Notes: generated by a model not told the origin, from the letters alone. DNA of 7,216 nucleotides from Chloroflexota bacterium (GCA_017743585.1 JAGHYP010000142.1:1-7216); one strand, 5' to 3'. Numbered from the stretch's first letter, positions 1 to 6,187 are shown. Translations and numbers: made by a program.

Positions 1-1
1 G

Positions 2-475
2 ATTGACTTCGGCGAGGAGAACGAGCCGAAGGGCTTCTGCTGGGTGGAGCTGGAACGCGGGCGGACGCGCTGGCAGTTTAAGCCCGTCAACAGCCGTCCT
101 TTCGTGACTTTGCGCGCCGACTTGCGCACAAGCGCCGATCCAATGCGCGACGCGCTCGACGTGATTCGGAGCGCCAATGTGAAGGGCGCGGTCGTGCGCA
201 TGTACGTGCAGCTCAGCGCCGCAGATGAAGGTCGCATTGAGACGCGCCGTCTGTACGCTGCGCTCTACGAGGGCGGCGCGAGCGTGGTCGCCACGGTCAA
301 ATTAGAAGTTGAGCGCGCCGATCGCGCGCGGCTGAACGGCGCGATTGAAAGTTTGACACCACTACAATTGTTAGAGCGCTACTTTCAGGCGCGCGGCGCT
401 GATGCTGCGCACATTGCGCAGCTACTGACCTACGCCAAAGCCATTTTCGAAGAAGTGGATCGAGATCGCGCCTAG
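2..475 (+). CDS. sbcD: Exonuclease SbcD/Mre11-type, C-terminal part (5' end outside window)
   Basis: The frame is open from base 2, so the visible 157 residues are the tail of a longer protein whose phosphodiesterase domain lies to the left of the window. The first residues, IDFGEENEPKGFCWVELE, followed by RWQFKPVNSRPFVTL, match the segment typical of SbcD after the nuclease domain, where the capping domain begins (family knowledge). The end, TPLQLLERYFQARG then a helical AQLLTYAKAIFEE, resembles the usual SbcD C-terminus. SbcD pairs with the ATPase SbcC to process DNA ends and hairpins in the cytoplasm. No catalytic metal ligand is visible here, so activity cannot be judged. A GTG at 44 could be mistaken for a start, but the homologous sequence extends upstream of it. 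The next gene starts 2 nt after the stop and is not sbcC. Confidence 0.82.
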   Translation: MDFGEENEPKGFCWVELERGRTRWQFKPVNSRPFVTLRADLRTSADPMRDALDVIRSANVKGAVVRMYVQLSAADEGRIETRRLYAALYEGGASVVATVKLEVERADRARLNGAIESLTPLQLLERYFQARGADAAHIAQLLTYAKAIFEEVDRDRA

Positions 476-477
476 CC

Positions 478-2100
478 GTGTCCGCGACGCGATGGCTCGT
501 CCTAGCGCTGATGAGCTTCGCCTTCTTAGCGGCGGCGCACATCAGCCGCGACGTGCTAGAGCGCCTGCCGCGCCTCGAAGATGAGTTCGCTTACCTGTAT
601 CAGGCGCGCATCTTCAGCGGCGGCAAGGCTTGGGTCGAGCGGCGAGAGCCTGTTGAGGTCTTCTGGCAGCCGTTCCTACTGCAGCCTGACCAGTCGCCCG
701 ACGGAGTCCTTCGGCGCTTTGGCAAATATCCGCCGGGCTGGCCGCTGGTGTTGAGCATCGGCGCATGGCTAGGGCAGGAATGGCTGGTCAACGCCTTCTT
801 GGCCGCCCTGAACGTCGGCTTGATTTATCGGCTAGGGCGCGAGATATTCGACGAGACGGTCGGCGTAGTGGCGGCGCTGCTTTTGGCGATCAGCCCGAGC
901 GCGCTGATCGTGAACGCGACCCTGATGAGCCACACTTGGGCGCTGTGCGCGGCGCAGTGCTTTGCATACGGCTATTGGCGCAGCGCGCGGGGCGGACGCG
1001 GCAGTCGCGCTTGGGCGGCCTTCAGCGGCGCCGCGCTTGGCGCGTTGATCTGCACCCGCCCGCTGGCGGCGCTCGCCATCGCGTCGCCTGTGGCGCTGCA
1101 CGCGCTATGGCGGCTGCTGAGCGCGCGCGCTGAATGGCGCCGCATGCTGACCGCATTGCTGCTGATGGTCGCTTGCGCAGCGCCCGCGGCGAGCCTGTGG
1201 CCGTTCTTCAACTATCAATGGACAGGCGATCCGTTTGCCAACACGTACACCATGTACTGGCCGTACGATAAAGTCGGCTTTGGCGAAGGCCACGGCCGGA
1301 ATCGCGGCGGTCATTCGCTGACGTGGGCGTGGCGCAACATGCGCGCCGATCTGACCTTTTGGTTTCGCGATGCGTTCGGCATCACGCTGGATGCAGAGAT
1401 TGAACGCTACCTGCGAGAGAATCTGGGCTATGGTCTTGGCGTCGGGCTGAGCTGGGTGCCCGTCGTGCTTGGCTTGGTGAGCGGACGCCGCAAGCCGTGG
1501 ATTTGGCTGAGCTTCGGCTTCTTCGTCGCGCTGGTCGTCGGCGGCATGTTCTATTGGATCGGCTCGGTGGTGCATGGCGGCGCCGTGTACAGCGTGCGCT
1601 ACTACTATGAAGGCATCTTCGGCGCGTGCCTTGTGGCAGCCTATGGCGTTGTGGCGTGGCTGCGCAGCCTGCCCAAGCGCGCGATAGGCTACCTTGCGTT
1701 GAGCATCGCGTGCGCTGCCAGCCTGATCGGCTACACGCCTGCGCGCCTGCGCGAGCCATTGCCGCCGAATTGGCAGAACGGCTTGTATGGCTTCAACGGC
1801 ATCAGCCGTGCGCAAATTGAAGCGGTCAGAGCGTTGCGCGCTCAGCTCGGCGCCCCTGAGCAGCCTGTCTTAGTGATCGTGCTGCGGCGCGAAGGCGAGC
1901 CCGATAATTGGCGCAACTACGGCGCTCTGCTCGCTGTCACTGACCCTCACTTGAAAAGTGATATCATCGTAGCAAGGCTCTTCCATCCTGAAAGAGTTCC
2001 CAGCTTTGTGGAACGCTTTCCAGAGCGCTTGGTGTTATATCAAGTGGGCGCAAGGCTCTACACCTCTTTGGCAGAGGCGCTGACGCCAAGCACTGAGTGA
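478..2100 (+). CDS. GT-C type membrane glycosyltransferase (ArnT/PMT-like, GT39-related)
   Basis: The product is a 540-residue polytopic membrane protein. A first hydrophobic helix (about 6-21) is followed by an acidic EDE motif (34-36, in RLEDEFAYLYQA), the position at which GT-C enzymes carry their catalytic acidic pair in the first extracytoplasmic loop. Next comes KYPPGWPL (83-90), typical of this superfamily. Hydrophobic segments recur to about residue 420. FNYQWTGDPF (244-253), WPYDKVGFG (261-269) and SVRYYYE (372-378) are also typical of bacterial ArnT/PMT-like proteins. The last 110 residues are soluble and probably extracytoplasmic. Such enzymes usually move a sugar from a polyprenyl-phosphate carrier to a lipid, glycan or protein outside the membrane; donor and acceptor cannot be read from sequence. 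The GTG start lies 2 nt after the sbcD stop with no clear Shine-Dalgarno, suggesting translational coupling; ATG 511 is the next in-frame choice. It might be a non-catalytic relative. Confidence 0.8.
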   Translation: MSATRWLVLALMSFAFLAAAHISRDVLERLPRLEDEFAYLYQARIFSGGKAWVERREPVEVFWQPFLLQPDQSPDGVLRRFGKYPPGWPLVLSIGAWLGQEWLVNAFLAALNVGLIYRLGREIFDETVGVVAALLLAISPSALIVNATLMSHTWALCAAQCFAYGYWRSARGGRGSRAWAAFSGAALGALICTRPLAALAIASPVALHALWRLLSARAEWRRMLTALLLMVACAAPAASLWPFFNYQWTGDPFANTYTMYWPYDKVGFGEGHGRNRGGHSLTWAWRNMRADLTFWFRDAFGITLDAEIERYLRENLGYGLGVGLSWVPVVLGLVSGRRKPWIWLSFGFFVALVVGGMFYWIGSVVHGGAVYSVRYYYEGIFGACLVAAYGVVAWLRSLPKRAIGYLALSIACAASLIGYTPARLREPLPPNWQNGLYGFNGISRAQIEAVRALRAQLGAPEQPVLVIVLRREGEPDNWRNYGALLAVTDPHLKSDIIVARLFHPERVPSFVERFPERLVLYQVGARLYTSLAEALTPSTE

Positions 2101-2151
2101 CCTGCGCCATACCTCACATCGCAAGAGAGTTTCCAGAAGGCTGAGCTGACC

Positions 2152-2583
2152 ATGAGCGCGCTACCTTTCAGGCAACAGAAGCCTGATGCCAACCGCATTC
2201 GGATCTTGAAGCTATTCAACGTGCCGTTCACGCTCGACCCGTATCACGATCGGCTGATCTCGCAAGGCTACGAGGTCATAAATGCGTCGAGCTATCAGGA
2301 AGCGCTGGACTACGCACACGAATACTACCCAGCGCTGATCATCGTCTACGACGATAGCGATAGCGGTGTTGACGCGCTAGAATGGCTGCGCCTTCAACAC
2401 ACGGATCGGCACGGCTGGATGGCGACCACGCCCTTGATCATCCTCGCCGATGCCGCGCGCCTGAATACCCTCAAGCGCGAAGAGCTGCCCGACCGCGTAA
2501 TCGTCCTGCAGCGCCGCGCCGATACGCTTAACCATCTGACGCGCGTTGTCAATCAGTTGCTGCGCGGCGGCTTGTCACGTTGA
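2152..2583 (+). CDS. Degenerate receiver-like (REC) single-domain protein
   Basis: The 143-residue product looks like a CheY-type receiver fold. A first strand (RIRILKLF, 15-22) is followed by a helix, a strand (YEVINAS, 40-46), a helix rich in EAL, a strand (ALIIVYDD, 61-68), then GVDALEWLRLQ (72-82), PLIILAD and a final helix. D67 aligns with the phospho-acceptor Asp, because the following SGVDALEWLR matches the usual PGMDGLELLR. Other active-site residues seem missing: the acidic pair after strand 1 is replaced by LFNVPF, the Thr/Ser of strand 4 is Ala, and the Lys of strand 5 is replaced by a QRR stretch. It is therefore probably a pseudo-receiver or a diverged signalling module. No output domain and no adjacent histidine kinase are visible. 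The ATG has GAAGG (2136-2140) 11 nt upstream and lies 51 nt after the glycosyltransferase gene. Its TGA overlaps the ATG of the next reading frame as TGATG. Confidence 0.68.
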   Translation: MSALPFRQQKPDANRIRILKLFNVPFTLDPYHDRLISQGYEVINASSYQEALDYAHEYYPALIIVYDDSDSGVDALEWLRLQHTDRHGWMATTPLIILADAARLNTLKREELPDRVIVLQRRADTLNHLTRVVNQLLRGGLSR

Positions 2584-2983
2584 TGCACAGCGCGCTACAC
2601 TTGCAGCCCATCTCTTCTAAGTGCAACAGGTCTCAGCAAAGCCTTCGGCGCCGAGGAAATCTGGATACCCTATCGCAGGAGGTGCTGCGAGCGGTGCCGG
2701 CGTGGTGTGGAGGCACGATCCCGCTCGCCAGCCATGATTGGTATCCAATCAGCGCGCTCGCCGCGCAAATTCAAGCGGCGCGCCCGAGCTAGAGGCCGAT
2801 CTAGAGACCGATCTAGTGCGCTTGGAAGCCGACTCGCCGCCGCGAAGTGCCGGCAGCGAAGCAGATCGCGTGCGCGCGCCTGGCGAGGCATGCGCGCAGG
2901 CTCAAAATGCGCTCGATGCGCGCCTGCGCGAGCGAGAAACTTTGCTCGCCCGACTTGTCGCCTTTCATGAGGAGCTTCTATGA
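2583..2983 (+). pseudogene. Small gene with an apparent -1 frame break (or one missing base near 2783-2785)
   Basis: Two short reading frames together fill the gap between the receiver-like gene and the cyclophilin gene. The first starts at ATG 2583, overlapping the previous stop as TGATG, and ends at TAG 2790-2792 after ALAAQIQAARPS. The second, open from 2738, reads APELEADLETDLVRLEAD and ends in a leucine- and glutamate-rich helix, LDARLRERETLLARLVAFHEELL, at TGA 2981-2983, which overlaps the next ATG as ATGA. Adding one C in the CCC at 2783-2785 joins them as AARPELEADLETD, giving about 133 residues. The overlaps at both ends and the acidic, coiled-coil-like sequence argue that the joined frame was or is a gene. 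An alternative start is GTG 2694, preceded by AGGAGG at 2677-2682. Cause unresolved: sequencing error, true mutation or programmed slip; no classical slippery heptamer is seen. I do not recognise the family. Confidence 0.55.
2789..2816 (+). repeat. 12-bp tandem repeat (two copies plus CTAG)
   Basis: CTAGAGGCCGAT at 2789-2800 is followed directly by CTAGAGACCGAT at 2801-2812 (one mismatch) and a further CTAG at 2813-2816. In the downstream reading frame it encodes LEAD-LETD-L. In the upstream frame the first CTAG supplies the TAG stop. The repeat starts four bases after the proposed missing-base site. Confidence 0.85.
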
Positions 2984-3693
2984 GACGCTTGACGCTTCTG
3001 GCTGCCTGTGCGCTGCTCTTGAGCGCCTGCAGCAATGTGCAAACTCTGCCGAACAACACGCCCGTTGTGCCGACCGCGCCTTCGACCGCCAATTTTCGCC
3101 CTGTGGCAGTCGGTCAAGGCCCGTGCCTCGGCGTGCCCGATCCTGAGTACACGCCGCCAGCCAATCGTCCCAGCAGCTACGCCGCGCCCGAAGACCAAAA
3201 GCTGGATACTAACAAAACGTATTGCGCGATCCTGACCACTGAGAAGGGTCGGATCGTCGCTCAACTCTACCCCGAGATAGCGCCGCGGCACGTCAATTCG
3301 TTCATCTTCCTGGCAAGGCAAGGCTTCTACGATGGCACAACGTTTCATCGCGTGATCCCAGGCTTTGTGGCGCAAGGCGGCGATCCAACAGGGCGTGGCG
3401 ATGGCGGCCCCGGCTACCGCCTGCCGCTGGAAGTCAGCCCGCTGGTCAGCTATGACCGCGTTGGCGTGCTGGGCATGGCGCGCACAAACGACCCGGACTC
3501 GGCAGGAAGCCAGTTTTTCATCACTTACGCTCCTCTGCCGAGCCTGAACCCGAGCGCGCAGAACGCGGGCTACACCATCTTCGGGCAAGTGGTGGAGGGC
3601 ATAGACGTAGTCAAGCGCCTCACGCCGCGCAAGCCGAGCCCAAACGCGCCGCCCGGCGACCGCCTGATCTCGGTGCGCATCGTCGAGCGCTGA
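2980..3693 (+). CDS. Lipoprotein cyclophilin-type peptidyl-prolyl cis-trans isomerase
   Basis: The 237-residue product begins with a lipoprotein signal peptide: RR, a hydrophobic stretch, then the lipobox LSAC with Cys17 as the probable lipidated residue. The mature protein should be anchored on the outer face of the cytoplasmic membrane. A low-complexity Pro/Thr/Asn linker runs to about residue 75. The cyclophilin domain (about 80-237) catalyses cis-trans isomerisation of X-Pro bonds. It contains FHRVIPGFVAQGGD with R124, F129 and Q132 at the conserved active-site positions, then LGMARTNDPDSAGSQFFI with F180. The positions of the human CypA Trp121 and His126 fall in SLNPSAQNAGYTIFG, where no Trp or His is present; bacterial family members often vary here too. 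AGGAG at 2970-2974, 5 nt before ATG 2980, is a good ribosome binding site. The start overlaps the upstream stop as ATGA, and tsaD follows after 13 nt. Confidence 0.93.
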   Translation: MRRLTLLAACALLLSACSNVQTLPNNTPVVPTAPSTANFRPVAVGQGPCLGVPDPEYTPPANRPSSYAAPEDQKLDTNKTYCAILTTEKGRIVAQLYPEIAPRHVNSFIFLARQGFYDGTTFHRVIPGFVAQGGDPTGRGDGGPGYRLPLEVSPLVSYDRVGVLGMARTNDPDSAGSQFFITYAPLPSLNPSAQNAGYTIFGQVVEGIDVVKRLTPRKPSPNAPPGDRLISVRIVER

Positions 3694-3706
3694 GCGAAGG
3701 CACAGC

Positions 3707-4777
3707 ATGACGCTCATCTTCGGCATCGAGACCTCCTGCGATGAGACGGCAGCCGCCGTCGTAGAAGCGACGGCTGATGGCAAACTGCACGTGCGCGCTA
3801 ACATCGTCGCCTCACAAGTGGAAATGCATCGCAAGTATGGCGGCGTTTTCCCCGAAGTCGCGGCGCGGATGCATGTGGAGACCATTCACGCCGTGGCGCG
3901 CGAAGCGCTCGCCGTTGCTGCTGTGGAACCCGCGGCGCTGAGCGCGATCGCCGTCACAAAGGGTCCCGGCTTGGCGGGCTCGTTGCTGGTTGGCGTGAAC
4001 TTCGCCAAAGGCTTGGCGCTGGCTTGGGAAAAGCCGCTGATCGGCGTCAATCACCTCGAAGGGCATCTCTACAGCCTGTGGCTGAGCGAACATGCTGATT
4101 TGCTGCGCTTCCCCGCTGTGTGTCTGCTGATCAGCGGCGGGCACACCGAGCTGATCCTCGTGCGGGCGTATCGCGACTACGCGCTGCTGGGCAGCACGCT
4201 CGATGACGCCGTTGGCGAGGCGTTTGATAAGGTCGCGCGCGTGCTAGGGCTGGGCTATCCCGGCGGCCCAGCTATCGAGCGCGCCGCGCGCGAGGGCAAT
4301 CCGAGCGCTTACGCCTTCGCGCGCGCCGACCTCGGCGAGGAGCGCCCATATGCGTTCAGCTTCAGCGGCATCAAGACGGCAGTCATGCGCGCCGTGCAGC
4401 CGCAGCCTGCTCATGGCAAGCGCGCGCGCGGCGAAGAGTCTTTGCGGGAAGGCCGCCTGCGCCCTGATGTCAACATCGCCGATGTAGCTGCCAGTTTTCA
4501 GGCAGCCGTTGTCGAAATGCTGATCGCGCCGACGCTGCGCGCCGCTGAGTCGTACGGCGCGACCGCCATTTGGTTAGCGGGCGGCGTCAGCGCCAATAAG
4601 TATTTACGTCAGCAGCTCTCGGCGCGCACGCAGCTGCCTGTCTATGCGCCGCCCTTGCCGCTGTGTACAGATAACGCCGCCATGATTGCCGCCGCAGGCT
4701 ACTTTCGCTACGCAGCAGGTCAGCGCGACTCGCTCGCGCTAGACGTGTTGCCGATGCTGCCGCTCGTCTCACCCTGA
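3707..4777 (+). CDS. tsaD: tRNA N6-adenosine threonylcarbamoyltransferase TsaD
   Basis: TsaD (Kae1/Gcp/YgjD family) transfers the threonylcarbamoyl group from threonylcarbamoyl-AMP to A37 of ANN-decoding tRNAs, making t6A in the cytoplasm together with TsaB and TsaE. The 356 residues hold every family landmark: FGIETSCDETAAAVV at the N-terminus, TKGPGLAGSLLVGV (84-97), the metal-binding HLEGH with H116 and H120, LISGGHTEL (141-149), the DDAVGEAFDKVARVLGLGYPGGP block (166-188), FSFSGIKTAV (217-226), AGGVSAN (291-297) and TDNAAM with metal ligand D322. A basic stretch (about 234-252, AHGKRARGEESLREGRLRP) lengthens the loop before DVNIADVAASFQAAVVE by roughly ten residues compared with common homologues. 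GAAGG at 3696-3700 precedes ATG 3707 by 6 nt. No tsaB, tsaE or rimI lies next to it in the window. Confidence 0.97.
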   Translation: MTLIFGIETSCDETAAAVVEATADGKLHVRANIVASQVEMHRKYGGVFPEVAARMHVETIHAVAREALAVAAVEPAALSAIAVTKGPGLAGSLLVGVNFAKGLALAWEKPLIGVNHLEGHLYSLWLSEHADLLRFPAVCLLISGGHTELILVRAYRDYALLGSTLDDAVGEAFDKVARVLGLGYPGGPAIERAAREGNPSAYAFARADLGEERPYAFSFSGIKTAVMRAVQPQPAHGKRARGEESLREGRLRPDVNIADVAASFQAAVVEMLIAPTLRAAESYGATAIWLAGGVSANKYLRQQLSARTQLPVYAPPLPLCTDNAAMIAAAGYFRYAAGQRDSLALDVLPMLPLVSP

Positions 4778-4879
4778 TACGGCAGGCTCGTCAATTCCGA
4801 GATCAGCTGTCAGAGGGCGCGAAGCGCTTCCATCTTAGCCGAAAACCTGCTCTCAAAGCGCCGCATCACGAAGGCAACC

Positions 4880-4885
4880 TATAAT
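4880..4885 (+). promoter_or_regulatory. Candidate distal -10 element for galT
   Basis: A perfect TATAAT lies in the 276-nt gap between tsaD and galT. No convincing -35 hexamer is found 16-18 nt upstream (that position reads roughly AGCGCC) and there is no TG extension, so this may be weak or activator-dependent. Transcription from it would begin near 4892 and give galT a leader of about 160 nt. Confidence 0.35.
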
Positions 4886-4898
4886 CGCGGCTGTGCGC

Positions 4899-4910
4899 GC
4901 GCAATTGCGC
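4899..4910. repeat. 12-bp perfect palindrome downstream of the TATAAT
   Basis: GCGCAATTGCGC is its own reverse complement. It begins 13 nt after the TATAAT, where a repressor would block early transcription. GCGC words are very common in this genome, so part of the symmetry may be chance. Confidence 0.5.
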
Positions 4911-4976
4911 CAACAGACGCCCCTGATGGCAACGCCGCCGCTGCGCTGCCGGCATACCAAGCGAGACAACACCCGC

Positions 4977-5003
4977 TTGACAGGTGCGCTACGCCGCTAT
5001 AAA
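4977..5003 (+). promoter_or_regulatory. Candidate proximal galT promoter
   Basis: A perfect -35 hexamer TTGACA at 4977-4982 is followed after 15 nt by TATAAA at 4998-5003. TAAAGT at 5000-5005 would give a 17-nt spacer with a poorer -10. Transcription would start near 5010, about 45 nt before the galT ATG. The spacer of 15 is short, which lowers confidence. Confidence 0.5.
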
Positions 5004-5027
5004 GTCTCAATTAGCGGCGAAGACTTT
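4992..5027. repeat. Two interleaved inverted repeats overlapping the galT promoter
   Basis: CGCCGCTA (4992-4999) is the reverse complement of TAGCGGCG (5012-5019). AAAGTCT (5001-5007) is the reverse complement of AGACTTT (5021-5027). The four arms occur in the order A, B, A', B', so in RNA they would be either alternative hairpins or a pseudoknot topology. As DNA, arm A overlaps the -10 element, so the first repeat could be an operator. Confidence 0.6.
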
Positions 5028-5041
5028 TGCGCGCGCAAAAG
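5024..5041. promoter_or_regulatory. 18-bp perfect palindrome overlapping the galT Shine-Dalgarno
   Basis: CTTTTGCGCGCGCAAAAG is fully self-complementary around a central CG. It ends 12 nt before the galT ATG and shares its AAAAG with the only Shine-Dalgarno-like run, AAAAGG at 5037-5042. As DNA it resembles a symmetric repressor operator, for example of the LacI type with a central CG. As RNA it can fold with a 7-bp stem and GCGC loop that hides the binding site. The role is inferred; the symmetry is seen. Confidence 0.55.
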
Positions 5042-5053
5042 GCAACGATCTGC

Positions 5054-6100
5054 ATGGCATTCTCGCTCAGCGATCATCCGCATCGGCGTTATAATCCGCT
5101 CACTGGCGAGTGGGTGCTGGTCTCGCCGCACCGCACCAAGCGCCCTTGGCAAGGGCAGGTGGAGACGCCGCCCGCTGAGACACGCCCTGAATACGATCCT
5201 AACTGCTATCTGTGCCCAAACAACGCACGCGCCAATGGCGAGCGCAATCCGAATTACAGCGGCACGTACGTCTTCACCAACGATTTCCCTGCGCTGCTGC
5301 CAGATACGCCCGAAGGCATCTATGCGCCACATCCGCTGCTGCGCGCTGAATCCGAGCGCGGTACGGCGCGCGTGATATGCTTCTCGCCGCGCCATGACCT
5401 GACGCTCGCCGAGATGCAGCCGTCAGCCATTCGCCTTGTGGTGGATGAGTGGTGTAGGCAATACGAGGAGCTAGCCGCCCTGCCCAACATCAGCTATGTG
5501 CTGATCTTCGAGAATCGCGGCGCGATGATGGGCGCGTCCAACCCGCATCCGCACGGGCAAGTTTGGGCGAGCGAACATCTGCCGCAGCAAATTTTGCTGG
5601 AAGATGCTTCGCAGCGCGCCTATTGGCAGACGCATGGTCGCTCGCTCTTGGCGGACTATCTGGAGGTCGAGCTGCAGCTGGGCGAGCGCTTGATCCACCT
5701 CAACGCGCATTTCGCAGTGTTGGTGCCGTTCTGGGCGGTTTGGCCCTTCGAGACTCTGCTGATCAGCCGGCGGCATGTGAGCGCCATGACCGATCTGAGC
5801 CATGCCGAGCGCGACGCGCTGGCAGAGGCGCTCCACGCGCTGACCGTGCGCTACGATAACTTGTTCCGAACCTCGTTCCCGTACTCAGCGGGTTTCCACG
5901 TCCGCCCCACACAAGCGGGCGATTGGACGCATTGGCACTTTCACGCGCATTTCTATCCGCCGCTGCTGCGCTCCGCAACTGTGCGCAAGTTCTTGGTCGG
6001 CTACGAGATGCTCGGCACGCCGCAGCGCGATATCACGCCTGAGCAAGCCGCCGAGCGCCTGCGAAGCTTGCCAAGCGTTCACTACAAGAGCGCACTTTGA
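5054..6100 (+). CDS. galT: Galactose-1-phosphate uridylyltransferase GalT
   Basis: GalT, the middle step of the Leloir pathway, exchanges UMP between UDP-glucose and galactose-1-phosphate in the cytoplasm through a uridylylated histidine. The ATG chosen here gives 348 residues, the same length as the E. coli enzyme; a TTG at 5027 would add nine residues but is unlikely. RRYNPLTGEWVLVSPHR opens the protein. Zinc ligands of the E. coli enzyme match C51 and C54 (CYLC), H114 and H165. The active-site motif NPHPHGQ has the nucleophile H167 and Q169. The second metal site is probably E183, H282, H297 and H299 (FHAHF). HAHFYPPLLRSATVRKF and the AEQ-like tail are close to the E. coli C-terminus. No galK, galE or galM lies nearby. 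Candidate promoters and palindromes upstream suggest separate regulation from tsaD. The Shine-Dalgarno (AAAAGG, 11 nt away) is weak. Confidence 0.97.
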   Translation: MAFSLSDHPHRRYNPLTGEWVLVSPHRTKRPWQGQVETPPAETRPEYDPNCYLCPNNARANGERNPNYSGTYVFTNDFPALLPDTPEGIYAPHPLLRAESERGTARVICFSPRHDLTLAEMQPSAIRLVVDEWCRQYEELAALPNISYVLIFENRGAMMGASNPHPHGQVWASEHLPQQILLEDASQRAYWQTHGRSLLADYLEVELQLGERLIHLNAHFAVLVPFWAVWPFETLLISRRHVSAMTDLSHAERDALAEALHALTVRYDNLFRTSFPYSAGFHVRPTQAGDWTHWHFHAHFYPPLLRSATVRKFLVGYEMLGTPQRDITPEQAAERLRSLPSVHYKSAL

Positions 6101-6136
6101 GCCTCTCGTTAGTCCGCGCCTCTTGCCAAGTGCGCT
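6089..6136. repeat. 9-bp inverted repeat spanning the galT 3' end
   Basis: AGCGCACTT (6089-6097, last galT codons) is the exact reverse complement of AAGTGCGCT (6128-6136). The loop is 30 nt and AAAATTCGG follows, so there is no U-tract and an intrinsic terminator is doubtful. The repeat may shape the galT mRNA end or act on the next gene. Confidence 0.5.
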
Positions 6137-6176
6137 AAAATTCGGTTAGATATAGCTCAGGTCTTTTACCAAGGAG
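6123..6176 (+). promoter_or_regulatory. Possible promoter and strong ribosome binding site of the small gene at 6188
   Basis: AAGGAG at 6171-6176 is a near-consensus Shine-Dalgarno 11 nt before ATG 6188. Upstream, TTGCCA (6123-6128) and an AT-rich stretch TTAGATATAG (6146-6155) could be -35 and -10 regions, but no -10 hexamer matches well. The ribosome site is clear; the promoter is weak evidence. Confidence 0.4.
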
Positions 6177-6187
6177 ATGAACTGCCC

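Noticed and set aside
887..910. 8-bp inverted repeat CGATCAGC/GCTGATCG in the glycosyltransferase gene
   Set aside because: It lies within a well-supported coding region made of common codons, and nothing around it suggests a regulatory role.
1105..1815. Long minus-strand open frame (236 codons) inside the glycosyltransferase gene
   Set aside because: The Arg/Ala/Gln-rich composition is typical of the complement of GC-rich coding DNA; the plus strand has clear GT-C motifs.
2707..2970. Third plus-strand frame with a very basic product in the 2584-2979 region
   Set aside because: Its Arg/Ser-rich sequence is a frame shadow; the overlapping acidic frame carries the ATGA link to the next gene.
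2965..3885. Minus-strand open frame of 306 codons across cyclophilin and tsaD
   Set aside because: It lies opposite two unmistakable conserved genes and shows no family motif.
4821..4830. 10-bp palindrome GAAGCGCTTC downstream of tsaD, considered as a terminator
   Set aside because: The hairpin would be too short and no T-run follows; such GCGC-centred palindromes are frequent in this DNA.
4893..5375. Plus-strand frame of 160 codons starting at GTG just after the TATAAT, as if leaderless
   Set aside because: More than 300 nt of it overlaps galT in another frame, and the sequence is Arg/Thr-rich without any recognisable domain.
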